Shown here in pieces: positions 53,520-61,744 of a DNA stretch of 64,000 bases. Position numbers and translations under genes: made by a program. The notes under the pieces were generated by a model, which had not been told where the DNA came from, searched no databases, and was given only the letters and a program-made list of their open reading frames with translations. Within the stretch, counting starts at the first letter, position 1. Every line of letters starts with the position of its first letter. Location of the stretch: the NCBI GenBank assembly GCA_002389505.1, contig DGPA01000044.1, forward strand, positions 81,375-145,374, in the 5' to 3' direction. This stretch comes from Halieaceae bacterium UBA4452. Its GTDB lineage: Bacteria > Pseudomonadota > Gammaproteobacteria > Pseudomonadales > Halieaceae.

Positions 53520-53777
53520 AAAACGGTCCTTTGGGTAGTTAAAGCGCGCCAGTCACATCAGACTGGGCAGTGCGTACTGACGAGTGCGGGATCGGATTTT
53601 CGACTGCTAGCAATAAAAATACAAGACACTAGATTAATTAAGTCACCCAGGGCGTGCCACATTGAGGGCGACAGTCCCTGGCGAGGCCACTGGAAAAGAC
53701 GGGAATAACTGACTTTGCGCCGGGGTACCGAGTTTCTATATCATGCGTCTACTTTCCCAGCGAGATGGCCCCGACGA

Positions 53778-54641
53778 ATGACCGACAACAATGCTTCAGT
53801 GTCACAGGATACTCGTCGCGAGAAACATGAATTTGACAAGCTGCGCAAACGTCTACGCCGTAATGTAGGCAGTGCCATTGCTGATTTTACTATGATCGAA
53901 GAGGGCGATCGGGTGATGGTTTGTCTGTCGGGGGGCAAGGATTCCTACGCGATGCTCGATATCCTGATGCGACTGCGCGCTAGCGCACCGATTGATTTCG
54001 AGCTTATCGCGGTCAACCTCGATCAAAAGCAGCCGGGTTTTCCAGAGGACGTGCTACCTCACTACCTTGAGAACCTCGGTATTGGCTACTATATCGTCGA
54101 GCGCGATACCTACAGCGTGGTCAAATCGGTCATACCCGAAGGAAAAACCACCTGCGGGCTATGCTCGCGGCTGCGGCGGGGCACCCTCTACGGTTTCGCC
54201 CAACAAATTGGGGCCACCAAGATTGCGCTTGGGCATCATCGTGACGATATTGTCGAAACCTTATTCCTCAATTTATTTTTTGGCGGTAAGTTGAAGGCCA
54301 TGCCCCCAAAGTTACTCAGTGATGACAAGCAAAACGTGGTTATTCGACCGCTCGCCTACTGCAAGGAGGCCGATCTAGCCCGTTACGCGCAAGCGATGGA
54401 ATTCCCCATCATTCCCTGTAATCTTTGCGGTGCCCAAGACAATCTTCAGCGACAGGAAATCAAGACCATGCTCAGCGGCTGGGAAAAAACCTATCCGGGG
54501 CGGGTGGAGACCATTTTCCATGCGCTGGCCAATGTATCACCCTCGCAGTTAGCCGATCAAAAATTGTTTAATTTCAAGGATTTAACTATAGAAATTGATA
54601 AAAAATCTCACTTCCCTGAATTGCCAGTGGTGCAGCTGTAA
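53778..54641 (+). CDS. ttcA: tRNA 2-thiocytidine biosynthesis protein TtcA
   Basis: 287 aa with ATG at 53778 (the ORF extends upstream without a good start). Thiolates C32 of tRNA using a [4Fe-4S] cluster. Visible: PP-loop CLSGGKDSYAML, CGLCSRLRRGTLYGFA with the CxxC pair, HHRDDIVET, and CNLCGAQDN. The ccmA GTG directly follows its TAA, so ttcA heads or shares the ccm transcript. Confidence 0.95.
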   Translation: MTDNNASVSQDTRREKHEFDKLRKRLRRNVGSAIADFTMIEEGDRVMVCLSGGKDSYAMLDILMRLRASAPIDFELIAVNLDQKQPGFPEDVLPHYLENLGIGYYIVERDTYSVVKSVIPEGKTTCGLCSRLRRGTLYGFAQQIGATKIALGHHRDDIVETLFLNLFFGGKLKAMPPKLLSDDKQNVVIRPLAYCKEADLARYAQAMEFPIIPCNLCGAQDNLQRQEIKTMLSGWEKTYPGRVETIFHALANVSPSQLADQKLFNFKDLTIEIDKKSHFPELPVVQL

Positions 54642-55241
54642 GTGCCTGAACTGCTGCTTCATGCACAATCTGTGTGCCTAGAAAGAGGCTACCGCTGCCT
54701 ACTCAAGGACGTCAATTTCGCCGTACAAGAGGGTCAACTGTGGCAGCTTGTTGGCCCCAATGGCGTGGGCAAAACAAGCTTTCTGCGGGCGCTAGCGGGG
54801 CTTGCCAAGGTCGGTGTGAGCGGTACGATTCAACGGCCGGAGACTGTCCTTTATCAAGGCCATCTGCCGGGTTTAAAGCCACTACTTAGCCCCCTAGAAA
54901 ATCTTCGCTGGCACCCCAGTGGTCTGGGTACAAAAGAGCTGGATGCGCTGACTTGGGCTTTAGAAAAAGTGGATCTCGCTGGCTGTGAACACCTCCCGGT
55001 CAACCATTTATCAGCGGGCCAGCAGCGGCGGGTGGCACTGGCGCGCCTATGGTTGTGCGACGCGCCGTTGTGGTTACTCGATGAACCCTTTACCGCCATT
55101 GACTCAGCCGGGGCGGCGTTACTGGGGGCGCGTTTACTGGCCCACGTTGAGGCGGGTGGCTCGGTGGTCTTTACGAGCCACCAACCGAATCGATTTGCCG
55201 AGCAGTTGCAGGCCATGGATTTGAGTGAATATGCCGTCTAA
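54642..55241 (+). CDS. ccmA: Heme exporter ATP-binding subunit CcmA
   Basis: 199 aa, GTG start directly after the ttcA stop. ABC ATPase of the CcmABCD complex that releases heme-loaded CcmE. Visible: Walker A GPNGVGKTSF, LSAGQQRRVALARL signature, Walker B LWLLDEPFTAID, and HQ in place of the usual switch (TSHQPN). Overlaps ccmB. Confidence 0.94.
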   Translation: MPELLLHAQSVCLERGYRCLLKDVNFAVQEGQLWQLVGPNGVGKTSFLRALAGLAKVGVSGTIQRPETVLYQGHLPGLKPLLSPLENLRWHPSGLGTKELDALTWALEKVDLAGCEHLPVNHLSAGQQRRVALARLWLCDAPLWLLDEPFTAIDSAGAALLGARLLAHVEAGGSVVFTSHQPNRFAEQLQAMDLSEYAV

Positions 55242-55974
55242 TCGCCCGACATCCAGAGATTTACCAGGGGATAACGCGTGGGAGGGTGCGCCATCCTCTG
55301 GCGCCCTTGCGTATCTGGGCTCGCAGTTCAATAGACATTTGCGCGCCAGTCTGCGTCGCCCTGGGGAGCTGCTCAATCCTCTGGTCTTCTTTCTGATGGT
55401 AGTGACGTTGTTTCCCTTGGGACTGGGGCCCGCACCGGAACAACTCAGTGCCATGGCCCCCGGCATTTTATGGGTTGTGGCGTTGTTGGCTAATTTAACC
55501 GTCAGTGGCCGCTTATTCGTGGCCGATTTTGAGGATGGTAGTTTGGAGCAAATGCTGTTGGCGAGGCACTCACTGGCGTTGACCGCCATGGCGGAAGTGA
55601 TGGTGCACTGGTTGCTCAGTGGGGTGACACTCGCCCTCGTGTCGCCACTATTTGCTGCCATGCTAAACCTCCCCAGTGCCGGAATTCCCGTTCTTATGGT
55701 CAGTCTATTGCTGGGCTCCCTGTGCTTATCGCTGATCGGTGCCATTGCCGCGGCCTTGACGGTCAGTTTGCGTCGCGGAGGGTTGCTCATGTCGCTGCTC
55801 ATCATTCCTTTAAACGTGCCCATACTCATTTTTGGTGTCGCCGCTGTCAGTGAGGCCGCTAATGGCTACAATGCCAGTGCGTGGCTGGCACTGCTGGGTG
55901 CGTTTGCCTGTGGAGGACTGGTGCTTGCTCCGCTCGCCATTGGGGCGGGTCTTCGTATTTCCATGGATACATAA
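55231..55974 (+). CDS. ccmB: Heme exporter permease CcmB
   Basis: 247 aa from ATG 55231; a GTG two codons earlier is also possible. Six-helix CcmB: FNRHLRASLRRPGELLNPLVFFLMV, LFVADFEDGSLEQMLL and the final helix pair. Membrane partner of CcmA in cytochrome c maturation. Starts within the 3' end of ccmA. Confidence 0.93.
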   Translation: MPSNRPTSRDLPGDNAWEGAPSSGALAYLGSQFNRHLRASLRRPGELLNPLVFFLMVVTLFPLGLGPAPEQLSAMAPGILWVVALLANLTVSGRLFVADFEDGSLEQMLLARHSLALTAMAEVMVHWLLSGVTLALVSPLFAAMLNLPSAGIPVLMVSLLLGSLCLSLIGAIAAALTVSLRRGGLLMSLLIIPLNVPILIFGVAAVSEAANGYNASAWLALLGAFACGGLVLAPLAIGAGLRISMDT

Positions 55975-56015
55975 ACGGATATTTTTTATGCCTTGCATAC
56001 GGCTATAATCACGCC

Positions 56016-56753
56016 ATGTGGTCAGTGATTCATAAAATGGGCTCGCCGCCTTGGTTCTACCGTTTTGCCGGTGTCTTTTTGAGGTGGTGTCTTCCGCTCG
56101 CACTGGCAGGCCTGTTGGTCGGCGCGCTGTGGGGGCTATTTATTGCGCCACCCGATTTTCGGCAGGGCAATAGCTACCGAATTATTTTCATTCATGTCCC
56201 GGCAGCGGTAGTGGCACTTGCCGGCTATTACCTTATGGCCTTCGCCGGATTGGTAAGCTTGGTATGGAAGATCAAGATGGCGGACACGGCTATGCGAGCG
56301 GTTGCCCCCGTAGGCGGCGCGTTAACGTTTATCGCATTGGCCACCGGTGCTATCTGGGGCAAGCCTACCTGGGGTGCGTGGTGGGTGTGGGATGCGCGGG
56401 TCACCTCAATGCTTATTCTATTGTTTCTCTATCTTGGCGTTATTGCTCTCTTTGAAGCTTACGAGAATAAAGCGGTGGCGGCCAGAGCCTGCGCCGTACT
56501 GGCCCTGGTGGGTACCGTCAACATACCCATTATCTATAAATCAGTCGATTGGTGGTACAGCTTGCATCAGCCTGCTTCAATTAAGTTTACCGGTGAATCG
56601 GCTATCGATAGTTCCATGTTGTATCCGCTGTTGCTCAACATAGGGGCATTTTATTTGACGTTCGCGTGCGTCGTGGTACTCAACATGCGGGCTGCATTGA
56701 TGAATATTCACCGACAATCGGCGTGGCTAACGCAGGAGTTGACGCATCCGTGA
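56016..56753 (+). CDS. ccmC: Heme exporter protein CcmC
   Basis: 245 aa with ATG at 56016; the open frame upstream overlaps ccmB and is not used. CcmC presents heme to CcmE. Visible: HVPAAVVALAGYYLM with a heme-ligand His, the Trp-rich WWD segment WGKPTWGAWWVWDARVTS, and a second His in SLHQPASIKF. A TATAAT lies 7 bases upstream of the ATG but has no good -35 partner. TGATG overlap with ccmD. Confidence 0.94.
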   Translation: MWSVIHKMGSPPWFYRFAGVFLRWCLPLALAGLLVGALWGLFIAPPDFRQGNSYRIIFIHVPAAVVALAGYYLMAFAGLVSLVWKIKMADTAMRAVAPVGGALTFIALATGAIWGKPTWGAWWVWDARVTSMLILLFLYLGVIALFEAYENKAVAARACAVLALVGTVNIPIIYKSVDWWYSLHQPASIKFTGESAIDSSMLYPLLLNIGAFYLTFACVVVLNMRAALMNIHRQSAWLTQELTHP

Positions 56754-57001
56754 TGGCCTTTGACAGTTTTGAGGCGGCTTGGCAGATGGCCGGACACGGG
56801 CCCTACGTGTGGGGAGCCTATGCGTTGACCTTCGCACTGCTGTGCTATCTCGTTGTCAGCCCGGTACTGCAAATGCGCCAAATTCGACGGCAGATAGTTG
56901 CCCAATGGCGTCGCCAAGGTTCCACTGATTTAGCTGTCGCTGAGTCAGGTGACGCCAAGCCGGCTGCTGCGAACTCACCGGAGGCGTCCAATGCACCCTA
57001 A
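56753..57001 (+). CDS. ccmD: Heme exporter protein CcmD
   Basis: 82 aa, ATG overlapping the ccmC stop (TGATG). A small single-helix protein: MAGHGPYVWGAYALTF precedes the helix, followed by a basic region (QIRRQIVAQWRRQ) and an Ala/Ser/Glu-rich tail longer than in many CcmD. Stabilises the CcmABC-CcmE complex. The end overlaps the ccmE start by 11 bp. Confidence 0.88.
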   Translation: MAFDSFEAAWQMAGHGPYVWGAYALTFALLCYLVVSPVLQMRQIRRQIVAQWRRQGSTDLAVAESGDAKPAAANSPEASNAP

Positions 57002-57458
57002 GCGTCAGCAGCGACTCATTATCGCCCTAGTCATTGTGCTGTTATCAAGCGCTACTGTCGGTTTGGTGGCTTATGCCCTGCGCGGCAATATCAATTTGTT
57101 TTACCCCCCCTCAGAGGTTGTTGCCGGCAAGGCGCCCTTGGGAAGGAACATTCGAGTGGGTGGTATGGTTGTCGACGGTAGCATCAAGCGCAGTACCACG
57201 GATCTTACAACGACGTTTATCGTGACCGATTATGCGGCTGAAGTGACCATCACTTACACGGGGATCCTGCCTGATTTATTTGCCGAGGGCGAAGGTGTTG
57301 TGGCGGCGGGCGTGCTCGATACAGCGGGTATCCTTGTAGCCAGTGAAGTGTTGGCGAAACATGATGAGAATTATATGCCTCCGGAAGTCGCCGCGGCGCT
57401 AGAGGGCAAGCAGCCCCGGACTGGCACCGCTAAAATCTACCGCAATGGAGAAGTGTAA
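56991..57458 (+). CDS. ccmE: Cytochrome c-type biogenesis heme chaperone CcmE
   Basis: 155 aa with ATG at 56991 behind GGAGG. One N-terminal helix, OB-fold domain (RVGGMVVDGSI, YTGILPDLFAEGEGVVA), and the covalent heme-binding His in LAKHDENYMPP. Carries heme from CcmC to CcmF/H. TAATG overlap with ccmF. Confidence 0.95.
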   Translation: MHPKRQQRLIIALVIVLLSSATVGLVAYALRGNINLFYPPSEVVAGKAPLGRNIRVGGMVVDGSIKRSTTDLTTTFIVTDYAAEVTITYTGILPDLFAEGEGVVAAGVLDTAGILVASEVLAKHDENYMPPEVAAALEGKQPRTGTAKIYRNGEV

Positions 57459-59437
57459 TGATTGCTGAGCTCGGCCATTTTGCACTGATTCTTGCCTTTG
57501 TATTAGCCTGCGCGCTGGGATTTATTCCCCTGTGGGGCGCATGGCGCAATAACCTCGCTGCGATGAATATGGCACCGACACTCTCGGTGGGTGTCTTCGT
57601 CTTTTTGGCGACTGCTTTTGCGTTGTTGACGCAGTCGTTTCTAGCCGATGATTTTTCTGTCAAGGTGGTGGCCAGTAACAGCAACAGTCTATTGCCGGCC
57701 ATCTATAAATTTTCAGCGGTGTGGGGCAATCACGAAGGTTCTCTGCTCCTGTGGGTGCTCATTCTTTCACTGTGGATGGTTGCGGTAGCCGTATGTAGCC
57801 GCGGTTTACCGCTGCAAGTCTTGGCTAGAGTGTTGGGTGTGATGGGCCTGGTGGCTATCGGTTTCATTGCCTTCACGCTGTTCACCTCGAATCCATTTGA
57901 GCGTCTGTTGCCCGGTATCCCCAGTGACGGTGCTGATTTGAATCCGCTGTTACAGGACCCTGGCCTGATTATTCACCCGCCGTTGTTATACATGGGCTAT
58001 GTGGGATTTTCAGTGCCGTTTGCCTTTGCCATTGCCGCTCTGTTAGGCGGACAGCTTGATGCCGCCTGGGCGCGATGGTCTCGACCATGGACCAATGTTG
58101 CATGGGGCTTTTTGAGTCTGGGGATCATGCTGGGAAGCTGGTGGGCGTATTATGAATTAGGCTGGGGAGGTTGGTGGTTTTGGGACCCGGTGGAAAACGC
58201 CTCATTCATGCCTTGGTTGGTGGGCACAGCATTAGTGCATTCCTTGGCAGTTACCGAAAAACGGGGTTTGTTCCGCTCTTGGACGGTGCTTATGGCCATT
58301 GCCGCTTTTTCGCTGTCGTTGTTGGGCACCTTTCTTGTCCGTTCCGGGGTATTAACGTCGGTGCACGCGTTCGCGGCAGATCCCGATCGAGGCTTATTTA
58401 TTTTACTGTTTCTTGGCATCGTCATCGGTGGGTCATTGATATTGTTTGCGCTGCGCGCGCCGACCGTGGCCAGCCGGGTGAATTATGGACCGGTATCTCG
58501 AGAAGCTCTGCTCCTCGCCAATAATTTCATCTTTATCCTCTCGGCACTGACCGTACTGCTAGGCACGCTCTTTCCTCTGCTAATGGATGCACTTGGGCAG
58601 GGCAAATATTCCGTAGGACCGCCGTATTTCAACGCGGTCTTCGTGCCACTCATGGCGTTATTAACCCCTTTTATGGGCATCGGGCCGATCTCGCGTTGGA
58701 AGCATGACAGCAGTCGCCGTTGGTTGAACGAGCTGATGGTGCCGGGCTTGGTGGTCGTTGCGCTGGCTATACTTATGCCCTTCGTTGGCGGTGCGTTTAA
58801 CTTGTGGGTGGCCCTAGCCGTACTTCTCTCGGGCTGGCTTGTCGCCGGCTTGAGCCGAGACCTTTGGATTCGCACACGCTCGGCATCAGGATGGGTTCGT
58901 AAACTGCAGCGGATAACACCGAGTTACGCAGGCATGTGGCTTGCCCATGCCGGCTTTGCCGCTGCCGTTGTGGGCGCTACGGTGGTGACTCAACACAGCG
59001 TCGAGAAAGATTTAAAGATGGCGGTCGGTGAGAGCGCTGAGGTCGCCGGTTATCGTTTTGAGTTCGTCGAGCTGGGCCGCAACGATGGACCCAATTACCG
59101 TGCGGATCAGGCGGTATTTAACGTCTGGTATCAGGGTGAGTGGGTGGCTCAGTTGGCGCCCCAAAAGCGCCAATACCTAGCCAGCGGTCAGTTGATGACT
59201 GAAGCGGCTATTGACGCGGGTGTGTTTAGAGATTTGTTTGTCGCCATGGGTGAGCCCATTGGCGATGGCGCCTGGGCCATTCGGTTACAGTTCAAGCCGA
59301 TGATTCGCTGGATATGGGGTGGGGCCTTACTGTTGGGTTTGGGAGGTTTACTCACTGCGTTTGATCGGCGCTACCGTGTGCGGGTTACCCAGCCCTCTGA
59401 CGTCGTGTCATCTGAGGCTATCCATGGCGCGGCTTAA
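57458..59437 (+). CDS. ccmF: Cytochrome c heme lyase CcmF
   Basis: 659 aa multi-helix membrane protein that ligates heme to apocytochromes with CcmH. Visible: WGNHEGSLLLWVLILSLW, the WWD domain GWGGWWFWDPVENASFMPWL, and periplasmic His in LIIHPPLLYMGY and ALVHSLAV. Length normal. The ccmG start lies inside its last codons. Confidence 0.95.
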   Translation: MIAELGHFALILAFVLACALGFIPLWGAWRNNLAAMNMAPTLSVGVFVFLATAFALLTQSFLADDFSVKVVASNSNSLLPAIYKFSAVWGNHEGSLLLWVLILSLWMVAVAVCSRGLPLQVLARVLGVMGLVAIGFIAFTLFTSNPFERLLPGIPSDGADLNPLLQDPGLIIHPPLLYMGYVGFSVPFAFAIAALLGGQLDAAWARWSRPWTNVAWGFLSLGIMLGSWWAYYELGWGGWWFWDPVENASFMPWLVGTALVHSLAVTEKRGLFRSWTVLMAIAAFSLSLLGTFLVRSGVLTSVHAFAADPDRGLFILLFLGIVIGGSLILFALRAPTVASRVNYGPVSREALLLANNFIFILSALTVLLGTLFPLLMDALGQGKYSVGPPYFNAVFVPLMALLTPFMGIGPISRWKHDSSRRWLNELMVPGLVVVALAILMPFVGGAFNLWVALAVLLSGWLVAGLSRDLWIRTRSASGWVRKLQRITPSYAGMWLAHAGFAAAVVGATVVTQHSVEKDLKMAVGESAEVAGYRFEFVELGRNDGPNYRADQAVFNVWYQGEWVAQLAPQKRQYLASGQLMTEAAIDAGVFRDLFVAMGEPIGDGAWAIRLQFKPMIRWIWGGALLLGLGGLLTAFDRRYRVRVTQPSDVVSSEAIHGAA

Positions 59438-59987
59438 GCTTTTTGTTCCGCTAGTGGCGTTCTTGGTGTTGGCAGGGTTTTTGTTTAAAGGGCTATCGTT
59501 AGATCCAAAAGCACTGCCTTCGGCTTTGGTGGGTAAACCATTCCCCGCCTTTTTGGTATCGGAATTACACACCGATAGGATGATTAGTCAGCGGGATATT
59601 ACTGGCGAGCCGGCACTGATCAACGTCTGGGCCACCTGGTGTTATTCTTGTCGGGTAGAGCACCCTTATTTAATCGATTTAGCGCGAGCAGGGATTAAGA
59701 TCATCGGCCTCAATTATAAAGACAGTCCGGGTCCTGCAAGACAGTGGCTTGAGGATTTAGGTGACCCGTATCAGCTCGTGCTTAGCGATATTAATGGCAC
59801 TGTGGGGCTGGATCTAGGCGTCTACGGCGCACCGGAAACGTACGTGGTTGATCGCCATGGCGTTGTCCAGCATCGCCATGTAGGTGTGGTCGATGAGCGC
59901 GTTTGGCAGCGTGATTTAGCCAGTTATTTCGCTGATGTCGTTGTGCCTAGCACATCCGAGTCAACAGCCGTGGAGGGAATACTGTGA
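59424..59987 (+). CDS. ccmG: Cytochrome c biogenesis thioredoxin CcmG/DsbE
   Basis: 187 aa with ATG at 59424. N-terminal membrane anchor, thioredoxin fold with active site WATWCYSCRVEHP (CYSC rather than the common CVPC/CPTC) and the cis-Pro region YGAPETYVVD. Keeps apocytochrome CxxCH cysteines reduced in the periplasm. GTGA overlap with ccmH. Confidence 0.94.
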   Translation: MARLKLFVPLVAFLVLAGFLFKGLSLDPKALPSALVGKPFPAFLVSELHTDRMISQRDITGEPALINVWATWCYSCRVEHPYLIDLARAGIKIIGLNYKDSPGPARQWLEDLGDPYQLVLSDINGTVGLDLGVYGAPETYVVDRHGVVQHRHVGVVDERVWQRDLASYFADVVVPSTSESTAVEGIL

Positions 59988-60472
59988 ATCGACGTTGTAT
60001 TGTGCTGAGTCTGTTGTTGATGCTGCCGCTGCCGGCATGGCCGGTGATCGAAACCTATGACTTTAGCGATACTTCCCTAGAAACGCGTTACCACGCTCTG
60101 AGCGAAGAGCTGCGCTGCCCCAAGTGCCAAAACCAAAATATTGCTGACTCCGACGCACCCATTTCCAGAGATTTGCGCGCGTTACTCCATACGCAACTGG
60201 AGCAGGGTGCTAATGACGCTGAAATATTGGGGTTTATGGTCGCGCGTTACGGCGACTTTGTTCGCTACCGACCTGCTGTTGACGAGAACACGGTGATTCT
60301 GTGGTACGGCCCCGGCATCGTTGCAGTGATTGGTTTGTTGGCGTTGGGATTACATTTAAGGAAACAAAGCAGCGTGACGGCGGCGCCTATGACCCCCGAG
60401 GAGCGGGAGGCTCTGGGGCGTCAACTGGCTAAAAATACGCCAACACCAATTGACACTGAGAAATCCCCTTGA
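59984..60472 (+). CDS. ccmH: Cytochrome c biogenesis protein CcmH
   Basis: 162 aa, GTG start overlapping ccmG. Signal peptide, then the redox motif LRCPKCQNQNIADSDAPIS, and a membrane helix near 105-122. The short form (without TPR part), which reduces apocytochrome with CcmG. The separate TPR gene ccmI follows (TTGA overlap). Confidence 0.93.
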   Translation: MNRRCIVLSLLLMLPLPAWPVIETYDFSDTSLETRYHALSEELRCPKCQNQNIADSDAPISRDLRALLHTQLEQGANDAEILGFMVARYGDFVRYRPAVDENTVILWYGPGIVAVIGLLALGLHLRKQSSVTAAPMTPEEREALGRQLAKNTPTPIDTEKSP

Positions 60473-61650
60473 CCGCCCTGTTTTATCTGGGCGCCTCGGT
60501 CATGGTGCTCGTAGCGGGGTTGTTGCTAGTGGCTTTACCACTGGTATGGCGCCGCGATATAGCGGGCGAAAATAACATCGATTGGTTACAACTTCGCCGG
60601 TCGGAGATTGATCAGGAACCCACCGAATACCGCACGGAATTACTCACCGATGCTGAGCTTCGGGTGGTAGAAGAGCTGCCGCTGGTGTCGACAGAACCGA
60701 CTCCGGGGGCGCCGGTGCTAAGACGGCCTTGGTTATCGGCACTATTGGTGGTGGTAGCCATTGCGCCAGTACTGATTTACTACTCGGTGGGCTCACTTGA
60801 CGACGTTGTTATCAGTCGTGAACTCGACAGCCTGTCTGAAAGAACGCCAGAAAGCATTCCGCAGCTCATTGACACCATCGAACGCCGCGTTGAAAGACGG
60901 CCAGGAAACAGTGATTATTTATCGCTTCTTGGGCAGTATTACACGTCACAAGAGGCTTACGATCAGGCATTGCCCATTTACCAACAATTGCTGGAGATAT
61001 TCCCAGAGAGCCCTGAGGTACTCGCCCTGGCTGCGCAAGCAGAGTATCTGCTGTTAAATCGGCAACTCAACGACACGGCAAGAAGACGAGCGCAGGCGGC
61101 GCTCGCCGCCGATCCAAACCAGCGAACGGCGCTGGGTACCTTGGGAATGGCGGCGTTTGAAGGTGGCGATTATGATACTGCACTCGACTACTGGCAGCGA
61201 CTCATTGCCTTCGAATCGCCGGGCACCCCGGGTTATCAAATGATGGCGGGGGTGATTGCGGAAGCAAAAAGTCGGGGAGGGAGCACAACGACGGTTCTCG
61301 GTGCCGGTGTCGCTGTAACGGTACGACTGCCCGAGCGCTCAGCGGGACTTGAGCAAGGGATGGTTTTTGTTATCGCCCGACCAGCCGGTAGCACCGCCCG
61401 TATGCCCACAGCCGTTGTTAAACGACCCGTATCTGAACTGCCACTGACCGTCAGGCTCGATGACCAGTCGTCGATGGCTGGACAGGCGATATCGGCATTG
61501 GAAGCCGTGGATATTGAGGTTCAGGTAAGTCCTTCCGGGAAACCAGGGCGCGAGGGCGCCAGCTGGCTCGCAACAGCGTCGAACGTGGTACCCTCTTCAA
61601 ACTCAGCCGTTGAAGTGATTCTGCAAGCGACCACTGAAATGTTTAAGTAA
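60469..61650 (+). CDS. ccmI: Cytochrome c biogenesis factor CcmI
   Basis: 393 aa, TTG start overlapping ccmH. Two N-terminal helices, then TPR units (NSDYLSLLGQYYTSQEAYDQALPIYQQLL; ALGTLGMAAFEGGDYDTALDYWQRLI) that hold apocytochrome c tails, and a C-terminal domain with a VFVIARPAGS segment. Last gene of the ccm operon. Confidence 0.92.
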   Translation: MTALFYLGASVMVLVAGLLLVALPLVWRRDIAGENNIDWLQLRRSEIDQEPTEYRTELLTDAELRVVEELPLVSTEPTPGAPVLRRPWLSALLVVVAIAPVLIYYSVGSLDDVVISRELDSLSERTPESIPQLIDTIERRVERRPGNSDYLSLLGQYYTSQEAYDQALPIYQQLLEIFPESPEVLALAAQAEYLLLNRQLNDTARRRAQAALAADPNQRTALGTLGMAAFEGGDYDTALDYWQRLIAFESPGTPGYQMMAGVIAEAKSRGGSTTTVLGAGVAVTVRLPERSAGLEQGMVFVIARPAGSTARMPTAVVKRPVSELPLTVRLDDQSSMAGQAISALEAVDIEVQVSPSGKPGREGASWLATASNVVPSSNSAVEVILQATTEMFK

Positions 61651-61744
61651 TCAGCGTGAATCCCCTATAGCGTGGTGCGCGTAGAGGCGCTACACTACAT
61701 CTTGTGTTTGATGGGAGTTTACTCTCCCGCAGCGGAAATGATAA

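Noticed and set aside
56004..56009. TATAAT just before ccmC as an internal promoter
   Set aside because: No acceptable -35 box at 16-18 bp, and only seven bases separate it from the start codon.
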